A DNA stretch of 64,000 nucleotides from positions 16,678,001 through 16,742,000 of the forward strand of contig CM041465.1 in the NCBI GenBank assembly GCA_023213395.1. Reading direction: 5' to 3'. Position 1 is the first letter of the stretch; the number at the start of each line of letters is the position of its first letter. Below, in pieces: positions 10,581-22,394 of the stretch. The notes below the pieces were generated by a model. That model was not told where the DNA came from. It saw nothing but the letters and a program-made list of their open reading frames with translations, and did not search any database. Origin of the DNA: Cycas panzhihuaensis. Taxonomy: Eukaryota > Cycadophyta. A program made the translations under genes and the position numbers.

Positions 10581-11640
10581 AATGAGAGGATCAAAACTTA
10601 GAGACTGTATGATCAATGAGGGAAGGTGTGATAATCAATCAGTAAGGAGATGGTGATAGAGGTAGATCTCTGACTGTGACGAAAAAAGAAGAAGGAATCC
10701 AAGTAAAATGATTATGATCAAAGTGTCAAGCAGGGTTCAATCATAACTAAGGCCACAGTGGGCCCAAGAAGCTAGATCTAAAAATCCTGAATGACTCGTC
10801 TAAATGAACCCAACCTATAGATAGATAGGTGGGGACAAAGTTGTCATGTGACTTGCATGGGATTATAAGAGGATCAAAATAACAAACTTACTTTTCACTT
10901 TCTTTTAACTTTTTTTTTTCTTTTAACTTTCTTTGTTCTTTTTCTCTTTCTCTCTTCCTTTTTTTTTTACTTCCATCTTTTATAAGAACATGATCATAAT
11001 TATCCATTTAAGAAACTCTTCTATTTAACACAGTAAGGATTTCTCCTTTTTAACAGAATCCAAAAAGGGAAAAGGGGCCAATCTCCTTAAAGAACGAACC
11101 ACAAAGAAAGAAGAGGAAATCAAAATCATAATGTCTCCAAGCATGAAGGGAAGGCAATAGAATGAGTATCCACTTCAAAAGATCAATAAAGAGAACTAAG
11201 TACAATAAAAATAGTTAATAATTGATGATATATGACCAAGAAGGAAATCCCTAATTAATGGACTAGTGAATGAAAGTAAGCTCTAAATCAATAAGGTAAC
11301 AAACTGGCAAATGAAAGTATACTCTAAATCAACGAGTGGGTACTCGAAGCTTACAAAGGTGTTTCTCTTTCTGAGATGAAAGTATAAGAAAGTTGGGGGC
11401 CAAAATTCTCTTTTGAGTATGGAACTCAAAGGAGAATGAGATCCAAGTGATGGTAAACTCACAATCCATTCAAGGGATAGAAAGAGCAAACAACTTGCAT
11501 GATTATGGGTTGGATCTATTGCAAAAATACCACAATGCTTAATGAAAGCAAAAAGATACCAAAAAGAAGGGATTTACCACATAGTTTTAGCTCATTAGAA
11601 AAAGGAACATGTTTCAGAGCCATAGTTTATTTTCATTACA
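10581..11640. other. Tat-A spacer between integrase and the second RNase H
   Basis: About 1 kb without recognised coding homology on either strand. It contains pyrimidine runs (about 10890-10970, CTTTTTTTTC-like) and purine-rich patches. The short open frames here show no domain. Confidence 0.45.
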
Positions 11641-11644
11641 GAGG

Positions 11645-12900
11645 ATGTCATGTGCATGCTGCTAGGTATAAAATCTTCTCAAATATTGAGAACTAATAGG
11701 CCTCTTAAACTCTAATCCTTCTAATATTGAAATATGATAGGCTCCATTAGTTAAATCCTCAATCATCAATAAAGATCCTATCCATTTAGGAGAAAATTTT
11801 CATTGCCTATCATGTAAATATTCCAATTTTAAAACTTCATTACCAATATTAAAGTTTCTAGGTCTAAGTTGCCTATCATGTGTAGCTTGAACTTTAGCCT
11901 TAGATGCAACATTATTTTACAGAGCTTGTAAGTGAGTTTCATCTAATTTCTCTAGCTCCAAAAGGTGAGCTTCCCTTTGGAATTGCTCATCAGTAAATTC
12001 CTTCAATGAGACATGTAGAGAAGGAATTTTGACTTCTAATGGTAAAACAACTTTTACACCATAAATAAGTAAAAATATTATCATACCCATAGCATATCTA
12101 ATGGAGGTCCTATAGGTCCATAATGCCATAAATAGTTAGGAGTGCTAATCCCTATGAGAAGTAGCAACAATCTTAGCTAGAATCTTAGCTAAGATCTTGT
12201 TAAATGCTTCCACCAGTCCATTCACCTGAGGATGATATGGGGTGGATACTCTATAGGTGATATGAAACTTATTACATAGTTGACTAACATGGGGATTTCA
12301 AAATAAAGTTCCATTATCAGTAATAATAACATCTGGTATCCTAAATCTACAAATAATATATTGAAACATGAAGGTATCAACGATCTTTCCAGTAGCAGAA
12401 AATAATAGGATAGCTTCACTCCACTTTGTAAAGTATTCAATAGCAGTTAGAATGAACTTAAGCCCATTTGAAGATGTTAGGAAGATTTGTCCAATGAGGT
12501 TAAGACCCCATTAGGAGAATGACCAAGGTGAAACTATCAATTTCATTTCCTGCACAGATTGATGTATTAAATTTACATGGGATTGGAATTTCTAGCATTT
12601 TCAGATATAGGAGTGGGTATCCTTAAATAAAGTAGGCTAATAATAGCCCATATGAAGAATGCGTTAGGCCATCAATCGACCGCCAGAGTGCCCACCACAT
12701 ATGCCTTCATGGGATTCTATTAAGGCAACTAAGGATTCATTAGGCGAAAGACACCTTATTAAAACTCCATCAAAAGAATACTCATATAGTACATTATTGA
12801 GTAAAAGGTATTTCCCAGCAATAGTGCAAATTCATCTTCTCTTCTTTGAAGTGGCAGGAGAAGGAAAAGACTGATCATGAAGATACAACCTAATCTCCCC
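11645..12900 (-). pseudogene. Tat-A integrase relic
   Basis: The minus strand gives a zinc-finger relic (ESHEGICGGHSGGR, then KC*KFQ, one Cys lost). The rve core follows with WGLNLIGQI (catalytic Asp to Asn), VIITDNGTLF (Asp kept) and PHQVNGLVEAFNK-like sequence (Glu kept). The C-terminal part reads LWTYRTSIRYAMGM and VVLPLEVKIPSLHV (11917-12129), and ends with KFSPKWIGS and ISSQYLRRFYT. No chromodomain is seen. Stops at several former Gln/Trp codons and one frame change near 12.2 kb make it inactive. Confidence 0.87.
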
Positions 12901-12959
12901 ATACCATGTATCATCAGAAAGGATGCCCTAGATATGGAAGATATGTTCATTAGGGAGGG

Positions 12960-13440
12960 AATCATTAACGAGATGGCAAGTATAATTTGGAAGAGAGGCA
13001 TCGGCCATGATCTCTAGAATAATCATACATTTCTTAGACTTTCTATTGACCACCTACAAATCAAATTCTTGAAGTAATAAATACCATTTACCTAATTGAC
13101 TAGTAAGGTTAGACTTAGTAAATAGATACCTTATAGGGTCTAATTGGACAATGAGTTCGACCCTATTCACAAGGAGGTAGTGGCAAAGCTTCTTAATGGA
13201 AAAGATTAAGACAAGACATTCTTTTCTAATAAAACAATAATGAAGCTTAGCTACCATGAGTGTCCTACTAACAAAGTATATAGCCTTCTCTTTACTAAAG
13301 TTATCCTCTTATGTTAGCATACTTACTAATGATTCCTCGGTAGCTGAAGTATATAGAATTAATGGCTTATCAAACCTTGTTGGAGCAAGAACTAGAGAAA
13401 AAACCAAGGCTTACTTCAACTTATTAAAGGACTCTTAAAC
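12960..13440 (-). pseudogene. Tat-A RNase H (first) and tether relic
   Basis: The sequence reads PLILYTSATEESLVSMLT, AIYFVSRTLMVAKLHYCFIR, ECLVLIFSIKKLCHYLLVNR and LDPIRYLFTKSNLTSQLGKW, the standard Gypsy RNase H and connection (13054-13257 is fully open). The tether to integrase follows (SKKCMIILEIMADASLPNY). Expected catalytic Asp positions are partly changed (TSATEES where TDAS is usual), and stops occur in flanking parts. Confidence 0.85.
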
Positions 13441-13449
13441 TTGAGGAGT

Positions 13450-14420
13450 CCATTGCAATTCAATGTCTTTCTTTAAAAGATTAGTAATAAGCTTAGAATT
13501 TAAGGTGAAGTTAATGATGAAACATCTTAAGAAACCAAACCTACCTAAAAAATATTTAATCTATTTTTTAGTCTTAGGGGGAGGTATTTGGATGATAGCC
13601 TTAATCTTTTTAGGATCGATTTTGTTCCAATCTTGAGAAATAATGTTTCCCAATATCGTCCCTGATGTAATGGCAAAAATATATTTGGAAGGATTTAAAT
13701 ACAAGTAATACTTTTTACATCTTTCAAAAATAGTTCTTAGATCATATGAATGATCAAATCTTTTATGTGAAAGGGCAAGCATATCATCTAAATAAATGGT
13801 AATAATATTGCCAATCAGGTTAGGGACAATGTAAACTATAGTCCTTTAATACACCACACTGACATTCTTTAATCTGAATAACATGATTTTGTAAATGAAA
13901 GTGCCCTAAGGAGTGGTAAAAGTAGTCTTATGGCAGTCATGAGGTGTAATAGAAATCTTATTATATCTTGAAAATCCATCCATAAGAGACATTACCTCAA
14001 AGCCAGCCATTTGATCCTAAATCTTATCAAGAAGGGGAAGAGGGAAATTATCTTTAGGACATGCATCATTAATTTCATGAAAGTTTATGTAAATTTGAAT
14101 TATACCATTCTTTTTGCTATAGGAACTATGTTAGAGACCTATTGAGAATAGCCCACACTCTCTATGAATCCCGTTGCTAATAACTTTTCCACCTCTCACT
14201 TGATGGTAAGAGAGAGGCATGGATGGATAGGATGTTGCTTTTGCTATTTAGGTTTTATGCTAAGAATTATGGTAATGTCATGCTCAATGATTTGGGAGTC
14301 AAGTCCTTAAGTCCCACGTAAAAACTAAGCAAAACTCACGAAAGAGATACGTAAATTGGGTGATCTCTTGGGGAGTACAACTAGCTTCTAACTTGATAAT
14401 TCTAGGGGTATCCTCTATTT
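13450..14420 (-). pseudogene. Tat-A reverse transcriptase relic
   Basis: The minus strand gives the N-terminal block (ITQFTYLFREFCLVFTWDL), then IIQIYINFHEINDACPKDNF with PLPLLDKI, MDGFSRYNKISITPHDCHKT, LFRLKNVSVVY and the catalytic box IYLDDMLALSH near 13783-13795. The frame continues as KIDPKKIKAIIQIPPPKTKK (13561-13782). Both Asp of the YXDD box survive, although stops elsewhere inactivate the protein. It is upstream of RNase H and integrase, which makes the element Ty3/Gypsy. Confidence 0.88.
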
Positions 14421-15570
14421 CCAAGTCTACGTCAATGGTTTATTTCATAAGCATTGAATTCTTTTCCTCAAAATGGGGAGGGGTAGGCTCAATGGAAGAG
14501 ATAAACTCTTGGGGTTGAGAATGATCAACTATAACTTTAGAAAATCCTAACTTATGATGTCTATAAAGAAAACCATGAGATGAACCTACTAAATACTCAA
14601 AAATCACTTCATCATTGTTAAAATAATCAAGGTGAAAGAGGTTGATGAGGCAAAGGTTCTTATAATGAGAAATAGAAGATGGAAGAGGACCAACCCAAGA
14701 GTTTAGAGCAGCACAAACTCTATGATCGATGAAACTTGAGAAAAGAGAATTGGCCTATCCAGGCACAAACTCTATGGTCGATGAAACTTGAGAAAAGAGA
14801 ATTGGCCTATCCACAAACTCCTAAATTGAAGAAAAAGATTGTTGAAACTATTGATTATCTATGTCATAATCAAGGTGGGACCCAGATATCAAGACAAACA
14901 GAGATATAGGATGATCCACATGAGGATGGGATGGTAAAGAAATAATAGAAATGGAATTAACTTCCTATACTATAGTGGAGATTCCAAAACTATCTTGACC
15001 TGTATCAAGTGAATTAGTATCTTTACCATTTGATGTTAGGTCTAGGTGTCGATGCAACAACATCTTCTTCTCATACCTATTCAACTACATCTTAAAGAAA
15101 GAGGAGTGAGAGAAAGATTAGGAAGCATCAATATGTGAATCATGCACAATGATACTTGAGGAAGTAGTTGTTAGATAAGTGGTCAAGGAAGGAACCACTG
15201 GATTTTCCCTTGGTGGCAAACACAAAAGCTTTAAAAAATGAATGTGAATAGGATCTGTGTTAACAAGGTCACTTGGGGGTGGACCTTGATAAGATATGAT
15301 GGATTAAGAAGCCACTTCTTCATTAGAAATAGAAGAAGGAAGCAGAAGGCAATTAGTCAAGTCTAAAGGAATAGGAGTAAATGAGGAACCTGATGACAAA
15401 GAAATAATTTCAACCAAATCCATGTCCTTTACTTTTAGGTGAGTTGAAGGGGCTTTGATAGCAAAGTACTAACCTAAACCAAGTGACTAAAAGAAATAGT
15501 CTGCAGAGTTAGAGGATTCATCAAGTTCCAAAAAGGTCTCAATAAGAGGAATTGATTGCTTAATAGGTTT
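14421..15570 (-). pseudogene. Tat-A linker between protease and RT
   Basis: A weakly conserved part of the polyprotein. Translated through stops it is hydrophilic and Ser/Pro/His-rich (for example SLPSHPHVDHPISLFVLISG), ending near RT in NDEVIFEYLVGSSHGFLYRH and HKLGFSKVIVDH. The latter segment is typical of the sequence that precedes RT in Tat polyproteins. It contains the 52-bp duplication at 14711-14814. Confidence 0.55.
14711..14814. repeat. 52-bp tandem duplication
   Basis: Copies at 14711-14762 and 14763-14814 both begin GCACAAACTCTATG and share ...GAGAATTGGCCTATCCA. I see a single clear difference (ATGATCG versus ATGGTCG). Against the heavy decay of the surrounding element this duplication is young. 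Confidence 0.9.
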
Positions 15571-15576
15571 TGGCTT

Positions 15577-15940
15577 TCATTTAACAATCTTGAGTTCTCC
15601 CTCATAGATGAACTTGAGTTCACCAAAGAGGGACAAACAAATTGATGCCATTTGGGTGATCCATGGTCTATTGAAAAGGATGTTGTGTTCTAAATCCAAG
15701 TCAATGATAGTAAGGTTGGTAAGCACTGCCTTTTCTTCCAATGTGAGGGGAAGAGTAATTTGACCCAAGGGTACTTTTTGATTCTTATCGTACCCCTGGC
15801 AGATCCATTCATATGGACCAAAAATAGAAATTTCTAAATCCTTGGCAAGACAAAGAGGGATTACATTGATGGATGATCCCTTGTCAATGATAACCCGCTT
15901 GATATTAATATCATCCTTGATGATCTTAATGTAGAATAGG
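15577..15940 (-). pseudogene. Tat-A protease relic
   Basis: The minus strand reads INIKRVIIDKGSSINVIPL, with the catalytic Asp of the retropepsin signature (D.GS). An open block follows (15577-15768): LGQITLPLTLEEKAVL, FTIIDLDLEHNILFNRPWI-like sequence and MASICLSLFGELKF. The YNAILGRPW-type motif, here HNILFNRPW, is usual for Gypsy proteases. The residue after the catalytic Asp is Lys. It lies between gag and RT in the expected order. Confidence 0.82.
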
Positions 15941-16690
15941 GGAATGTCATTCGGTACATGGGCTGAATGACTACGTAAGGTAGCGAGGTCAAAAGAAAAG
16001 GTAGAAGTAGGTGAAGAAGCTACTGAAGGGACTCCTAAAGCATCAAATAAAAGTTGATGTTACTTAGGGTAACACTTGAGCAAATTGATAACCAATATAC
16101 TTAAGGAAATGGTCTTTAATTCTTCTACTAAAGAGAAAGATCCATCCTTCAAATTAGAAGGAATGGACCTAAACTTGATAGGACAAGGGGGTACTAGAGG
16201 TAAAGAGTCAGGATTCCTTGCCATTAAATCATCACGTGATTTGTATGGACTTACACTCTTTGAAGTATCCACCATGTTTATGGTTCTCTTAGTATCCCCA
16301 CCTTTAGGAGGTGGGTGAGATTGATTGGTATTTCCTTTTATTGGAACATTTACGAGAGTGGTAGTCTTCTTAGATAAATTAGAGCTTAAAGGTTTATCTT
16401 CATCATCTTGTATCTACTTCCCCTTGCCTTTATCTTCTTTACTAGTTTTCTCATCATGTTAAGGCAATAGATCCTTATGGATCATTTGGTCTTGCAGTGA
16501 CTTGGAAGAATGATTTACTTGAGTGTTATGTTATGGACTATATTTTAAATAGTTCAGCACTCATTTCTATCATGTGCATTAATTTAATAATATTAGCACC
16601 ATTTTATCTTTCTAGATAAAGAAGGATGTGGGGGAGGAGGTTACTTCTTTCTCCCCTCCATAAAGTGAATTACTTTGGTCTCTTATGAGG
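15941..16690 (-). pseudogene. gag: Tat-A gag C-terminal and zinc-finger relic
   Basis: A hydrophilic segment (VDTSKSVSPYKSRDDLMARN, SKKTTTLVNVPIKGN) connects gag to protease. Near 16520-16610 the translation WC*YY*INAHDRNEC*TI resembles the WC.YH....H....C..L finger of Tat gag proteins: the first Cys, the His and the last Cys remain, while the second ligand position is Tyr. Stops fall at former Gln codons. Confidence 0.55.
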
Positions 16691-16691
16691 A

Positions 16692-17440
16692 TTAAGACAA
16701 AGATAGACTATCAACACATAACTTAGTATTGATCGCACATTCAAGTGATCTAATTGAGGAAGTAAGATGATCATATGTAGGCTCAAGATGGGTAGCCTTC
16801 ATAGGATGAACTTGATATTTAGAAGGTGTAGGTTTCCCAACCTTCTTAATCCATGCTTGTATTTCAAATGTCTCTAAAGATAAACAATGGTTAACTACTT
16901 TCTCATACATTTGAGGACTAGGTTTCAAAACTTCTAAATGCATATAGGGCCTCAACACATTTACAAATAGATCAAACAACAAACTAGGATCAAGGTATGA
17001 ATGGAAAGCATGAACTTAATCTTGAAATCTCCTAAAAAAATCTCTTAAAGTTTCAATATTATTTTGTTTAATTGCCAGTAAAGATTTGATGCCTAACTCA
17101 AATGATCTCGCTACATCAAAATAATTAATAAAAGAGTCAACTAGTTATTGGAATGAGAGAATCAAAGTTGAAGGAGGATGATAAAACCACTTCAAGGTAT
17201 CACTTTGAAGTGATTTAGGAAATAGATGCATCATAACATAGTTGTATGGCATTAAATCTATATAAGCAAGTACAAATGCTTGTATATGAGAGGTGAGGTC
17301 TTGAGAAGAGACACCAAAAAATTTGGGCAACTCATGAAGGAATGGAAGCATAGGTGGCAATAAGACCTCATGTAGGAACGAAGACTTCATATAATCTAGA
17401 AAAGGCCTCCTTGGCCTCAACATAGTAGGATGTTAAGGTA
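16692..17440 (-). pseudogene. gag: Tat-A gag capsid relic
   Basis: Two open blocks (17145-17423 and 16692-16982) belong to one retrotrans_gag domain. The first has LPKFFGVSSQDLTSHIQAF, YIDLMPYNYVMMHLFPKSL and SDTLKWFYHPPSTLILSFQ. The second has LLFDLFVNVLRPYMHLEVL. The middle part (INYFDVARSFELG, ETLRDFFRRFQD) is readable between them with stops. This is the Gypsy capsid pattern ending in W(F/Y)..LP..SI.SF. Not functional. Confidence 0.85.
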
Positions 17441-18630
17441 AGGATGACATATGAGGAATAGATGAATAAATAGGTTGTTGTGATTATAGCTGTTGTTGTG
17501 ACATATCATGAGGTAGAAGAATAAAGGGAGGAACAAACCATGCTACAGGGTTAACCACAATGTTGGTTTGAGGTATAAAGTTTTGAGGGAAACTTGAATT
17601 AAAGGTATAGGAAGGGTTAGGTTATGGGCTAGTCCTAGGAATATGTGAAGAAGAAGTGGGATTAGAAGTCCTCAAAAGTTGTGATTATCTTACTGAAACA
17701 TGTGGATGTGGTAAATAAGTGTGAGAAACATGTTGTGATGAGGAAATTATGTCAGACACTCTAGGTGATAATGGGTGGGGTCTAACTCCATAAGACCCAA
17801 TGGTATATGATACACGAGGGGGTACCTGAGTGGTAAAAGAAATAGGATGTAAAGAGGCAATCCTAGTGGAGTAAGAACAAATCAATCATAAATTGGTGAG
17901 GCCATAACCACTTGACTGGAAGTGGGTATATGCATAGTACTAGGAATGCCATAAGCAGCCATGGTGGTATCACCTCCATGAGTAAGAGGTATGGAGTGGG
18001 AAGAATAAACCTAAATCTACTACTTAGGAGAAGATTGACAAGGTTATGAATGGGTCTATTTGTGATTGTCAACTTCTTCCATAGGCAGAGAATGAGGTCA
18101 TGAGACAGGTCTTGGTTAAGAAGGGTGAGAAGTATGAGGAGACCACATGGTTTTAGGTGGAGAGTCTACCTCCATCAACTTATAATCTTCACCTAAAGGA
18201 TTAACTTAGATATGGTGTAGTAGAGATGATATGATATGAGTCTCTGGATGAAAAGGGTCATGATAACCAGGCATGCGCAGTGGGGTAGGGATCCTAGTAA
18301 GGATCAGCTCAAGAAAAGATAGATGTAATTGAGTAGAAGGTGGTTCTTCTTGTACGAAAGAAGGATCTACAAAAAAAGGATCACTAAAATACTGTGGAAG
18401 GTCTAGGCATCCCTACTCTATTGGTATAGTATATAGTTAGGTTGAATCTTCATAGGGATAAACATACGTATCATGTGCTTGAAATTCTAAAGATTCAATA
18501 TAAGATGATGAAACATCCTGACCAAAGTGTAATGGGCACATTTGAGAATTAGGATGAAGTCCTTGAAGTCTCAATAAGTACCCGGGTGTAGGTGTTGTTA
18601 TCTCCATAGCTTGACTTGAAGATAAATGGT
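17441..18630 (-). pseudogene. Tat-A pre-gag region
   Basis: About 1.2 kb between the primer site and the capsid. Short open pieces (17685-17885, 17863-18072, 18437-18652) are Ser/Pro/Tyr/His-rich and show no domain I recognise. The piece SYIESLEFQAHDTYVYPYED near 18440-18500 resembles HLESRSYPTHDVQASYPMDY at about 63460-63530, supporting a shared pre-gag coding region in Tat-A and Tat-E. Long pre-gag regions or an extra ORF1 are known for Ogre/Tat elements. Confidence 0.5.
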
Positions 18631-18633
18631 GGT

Positions 18634-18705
18634 TCCCTAGTATAGTCACCAAAAAGATGGTGGTGTTCTAGGAGGCTCTTGGGTTTAGTCCTCAGTAAGG
18701 TCACC
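18634..18705 (-). other. Duplicated primer-binding-site-like sequence of Tat-A
   Basis: On the minus strand TTTTTGGTGACCTTACTGAG (outer copy, about 18690-18709) and TTTTTGGTGACTATACTAGG (inner copy, about 18637-18656) both resemble the TTTGG(C/T)GACTC..CTGGGGA primer site of Tat elements. They are about 53 bp apart. The outer one next to the LTR is the likelier functional site; the inner one looks like a local duplication. Confidence 0.6.
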
Positions 18706-18710
18706 AAAAA

Positions 18711-19240
18711 GATAGTTGGGGCCTAGGGAGGACCTAAACTTAATATCTCTTGATTTCTTTTGTAATTAAAGTTAGGAGACACAAAGCTCAAGAAGACCTA
18801 AAGGACCAGCTTTTCCCAACTCCTAAGAAGAAGTCTTCACCTAGTAGTGTCATCTACGTAAGTGTGAATAAGATATGATGAAAAGGTATGTGTATGAAAT
18901 AGGGTGATAGAATCCACTAACCTACATGACTTGACGAAGGAGTTCTAAGTTAAGAACCGCACTTATAATATCCTTAATGTCCTTCCTAGGGATTCCTCTC
19001 ATATAATCATTTCAACCTTTTGAGTTTTACTAAGATATGAGAGAGGGTAAGCTAATGGAAATGGTAGTTTGTCTTATTTAGGTTTCTAGGTTTTGATATA
19101 ATTGCAAATATGTGAAGCCAAGAGAGTAAGACAATCCAACCAAAGAAATTACAAGATCAAACTCATATAAAAAATGTATTGAGGGTAAATGGGGTATATT
19201 ATATAATGTCCCATACTTAAGGGGTAGACTAAGGTGGGGC
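18711..19240 (-). repeat. Possible 5' LTR of Tat-A
   Basis: It directly abuts the primer site. A TATATAATATA box on the minus strand at about 19192-19206 would suit a promoter. The proposed start (TGCCCCAC, minus strand, near 19239) is a guess. No matching 3' copy was found, and the sequence does not resemble the long Tat-C LTR, so the boundaries are uncertain. Confidence 0.35.
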
Positions 19241-19820
19241 ATGATCATCTCTCCACTGCTTATATAGCTATCCCTTCCTATTCTTCTACAACAATTTGTA
19301 TTTCAAGCACTTTGCCATCCTTTTTGGTATTGTTTGTCTATGCTTAAGTCCTTCTTACTTGTTGTTTTCTTTTCCATTTACTTGTTTTAAAGGAAAAAGA
19401 TAGAAAGAATTGATCAAATGGAAGAAAAAGGCCATTCTGAGGTAGATTTGTGAATTAGGAAAGAAGTCTCAGTTCTCTAGTTTGATTATTTACTTAATTT
19501 CTCTCTTTGGATAACTTTCTTTTCTGTGGAAAGAAGATTTAAAGTGTTGAATGAAAAGTGCATGCTTGATTCTTTTAGATTTTTTGGGGATTTAAGGATC
19601 CTTTTAGAGTCTTTTTTGCTCCAATTGGGAGAAAATCTTTAAGGTAGTGATCAAATACATATTTTACTATATACTCACAGCCAAGGGGACTGCAAACTTA
19701 TTTGTAGTATTGTGAAGAATTGTGATACAAGCATAAAACTTAAAAAAAAAAGTCTTTGCTCATATTTTATCTATGTTTTTGTCTTTGTTGAGAGTGGTTT
19801 TTCTTCCATTATATGAAAGA
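19241..19820. other. Spacer between Tat-A and PMD-2
   Basis: AT-rich with pyrimidine runs. No coding frame is recognised. A TTATATAG box near 19260 on the plus strand could precede the PMD-2 frame, but there is no further support. Confidence 0.35.
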
Positions 19821-19829
19821 TTATTGATT

Positions 19830-21650
19830 GATGGTGTTCAGATCAACTTTTAGGCTACTTTAGTAGTGGATAACTGCGAGAACATCAAGGTGATTATGTT
19901 GGCTCTCACAAAGCTAATGGATGGTGGGGACTGGGAGATAATAAGGTGATGAAGATTACTTTAGATTGTTGTATCACGACAATATGCCTCAGACTAGGTT
20001 TTATTAGTAGACATCATATCACACTATGATCACCAGTGACACATATTCCATCTCCTATAAGTTGGAAATCTGACCATCACTCTATCAGACATACATAGGA
20101 TCCTGGGTGTTCTAGCTAAAAAGGCACTAATTATATTATGGGCATTACCTAGCACTGACATGGATCACTAAGAGGCAACCTATTTATTTTATATTAGAGG
20201 CTATTGGGATAAGAGGGAAAAATCCATTAGGATTATCATAACATCAAGCATTCCTCAATTAAGAAAGATGATCATATTCGTTAATCTATTCTAGATTTCC
20301 TAGAAATAGAATTATAGGGACATTCTTGGGGGATGGATATATATAACCCATCATTGTGAGGTGGGATAGGTTTTTTACTAGGCTACTTTGATAGTGGCTA
20401 ATATCACAGCCTAGTTAGATTAAATACAGGCTATGGGATGAGGTAGATTCTCCTATTACTCTCTACTATGGTGTTGGTTCTTTGACCATTTCTAGAGAGT
20501 AGGACTAGCAACAAGCCCTAAATGATATCGGCTAGTAGTCCTCTCATTCATCAATGGCCATCATGGTTATAGAGCATAGGAGAGCCCAAGAAGGTAAGGA
20601 GGTTAGTAGTAGCTATATCGTTAGATTTACTTAGATTAGATGACTATGTGAGCCAACCATATCATATTATCCACTAGGATAGTGATGCAGAGGAGGGGGA
20701 GGATATATAAGATCTAGTAGGGGAGTAGGGAGATGATGTTGGTGAGGGAGAGGCAACTATTATCCTTAGTGTATATGAGGTATTAATTGCTATTAGAGAG
20801 GAGGTCATAGATGCTATGGGAGTGGAGGTCTTAGGAGGTGACAAAGAGTTGGTACCATGGGCACCAAATGCTCTGGGAGATAATCCCCTTCCCTTTTTTT
20901 AGCTATAACTTTTATTTATATCTATTTATTAAGTGATTTATGATGTTGTTATCTATTCTTATAGATCTTTTTTATATATACCCTCTATATTGACACATAG
21001 ATTTATATGGCTGATAGGCAAAGGTATTATATAGGAGTTGATTAGCAGAGCCGTAGTTGAGTTTTTTCCTCAGGTCTAAGTTATTTCCTCAGGTGTACAT
21101 GGAGGGCTAGCCTCCCATAGTAGATAGTGGGGAGCTAGAGTTAGTATAACCATACACTACCATGTCTACCTCTATGGTTAGGGATTGGTACATATGGGCT
21201 ATAGAGGCCTAAGAGAGGCAGGTAGTGCTAGACTAACTATGGGCTCGAATAGGAGACTTAGAGGGTCAAGTAAGATAGGGAGTGGCCCAAGTAGTAGCTA
21301 CACCCAAATAGGGGTTCATGTAGATAATATGAGAATCATGATCCTAAATACACAACTAAAGGGAGTCCAGGAAGAGTGAGACTACCTCTAGGTGCGGTAT
21401 AATAGGCTTATGGACAAGAGGGTATCTAGGTCCTCCTAGACACATAGAGTGACACCTTCCCACTGATGACTGTGAGACAAAGTTCATATGTGTGATGAGG
21501 GGAGTAAGGCTAGGACCTCATAATAACTTAAGAGGAGCCTGGTCCCCAAACCAGTAAGCAGGACAGCTAGAGGGTGATACTTTATGACCACATCTAGACT
21601 GCTACACAAGTTCTTATGTATGATTCATTTTTTATTAGACAAAAGATCAA
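19830..21650 (+). pseudogene. PMD-2: plant-mobile-domain frame, antisense to Tat-B pol
   Basis: Near 19990-20115 the plus strand reads LVDIISHYDHQ, then VGNLTITLSDIHRILGVL, the PMD core. The following 500 bp align well with PMD-3: LPSTDMDH, SIRIIITSSIPQLRKMIIF, NYRDILGGWI, ATLIVANIT and RFSYYSLLWCWFFDHF. A charged tail at about 21190-21330 (WAIEA*ERQVVLD, ARIGDLEGQVR*GVAQ) looks coiled-coil. Stops are frequent, so it is a pseudogene. It lies downstream of Tat-B integrase in antisense orientation. Confidence 0.75.
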
Positions 21651-22390
21651 ACCTCTAAGGGGTTCTATACTATGCATGAAGATGATTATACATCCCTTAT
21701 AAGGATTCTATCTTCCTAGAGCATATTATGCCATTATACTATTGTACTATTTTTTGATGATTATATATATAAAGATAGAGGCCACATTGGTTCCTCCCTT
21801 TCTACATGAGTTATACATTTGTTTGATTGTTATGGATATATAGATACACAAATTTACATAGGCTTATTTGTTCTTGCTTGATATTATTGTTTGCTTTTAT
21901 ACATGGCTTAGAGAACATACTAAACACACATGATCACCTGGTTAGATTAGGTATTATCATGTGATACTTAGGTAAGAAGAATTACATACCCCTTTAAGGT
22001 GAGCATAACGATCTGAGTAAGTATAGGATGCAGTGTGTATAAATACCCTAAAAGTCCTAAGGGAGTAGCAGGTAGCTGGGTAAAGATACTCCCATGAGGC
22101 TTGATCTAGATCATGGCTATAGATCAACAAAGAGAACAAACACAGGTGGGGAGATGCTTCCTGTGTGGGGGAGTGTCTACCACTATTCATGAACTGAAGA
22201 AGGGCCCCACTAGTTGAGGGAGTATGAAACCTTTAGAAAGGGGCATAACTACCCTCTACAATAAGTGGTAGCATCATAAATCTTGAATACATGCCATGCC
22301 CCCTTATAAGGGCATCCAATATTATAATCAAATGGTAGTTTAGGCTCATTTTGAAGCAAAGGAATTGGCCTATTTTCTAACTAGGAGAGA
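21651..22390. other. Tat-B spacer between integrase and PMD-2
   Basis: No coding homology is seen. It holds the 'tagtttaggctcattttgaagc' phrase at about 22329-22350 that is shared with Tat-A and Tat-C. The frame 21957-22190 on the minus strand shows no domain. Confidence 0.45.
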
Positions 22391-22394
22391 GAGA

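Larger units (their letters stand above)
7500..19250 (-). mobile_element. Tat-A: degenerate Ty3/Gypsy element of the Tat type
   Basis: Reading the minus strand from about 18.7 kb downward gives primer-site-like sequence, pre-gag, gag, protease, RT, RNase H, integrase, a second RNase H of the Tat (aRNH) type, and then a plus-strand, i.e. antisense, PMD frame. RT-RH-IN order is diagnostic for Ty3/Gypsy. The extra RNase H and the long pre-gag region point to the Tat lineage. Stops and frameshifts occur throughout. The 3' LTR was not recognised left of 7.5 kb, so that boundary is approximate. Confidence 0.8.

Noticed and set aside
12222-12440. 72-codon minus-strand frame
   Set aside because: Shadow of the Tat-A integrase: another frame of the same strand gives VIITDNGTLF and NGLVEAFNK.
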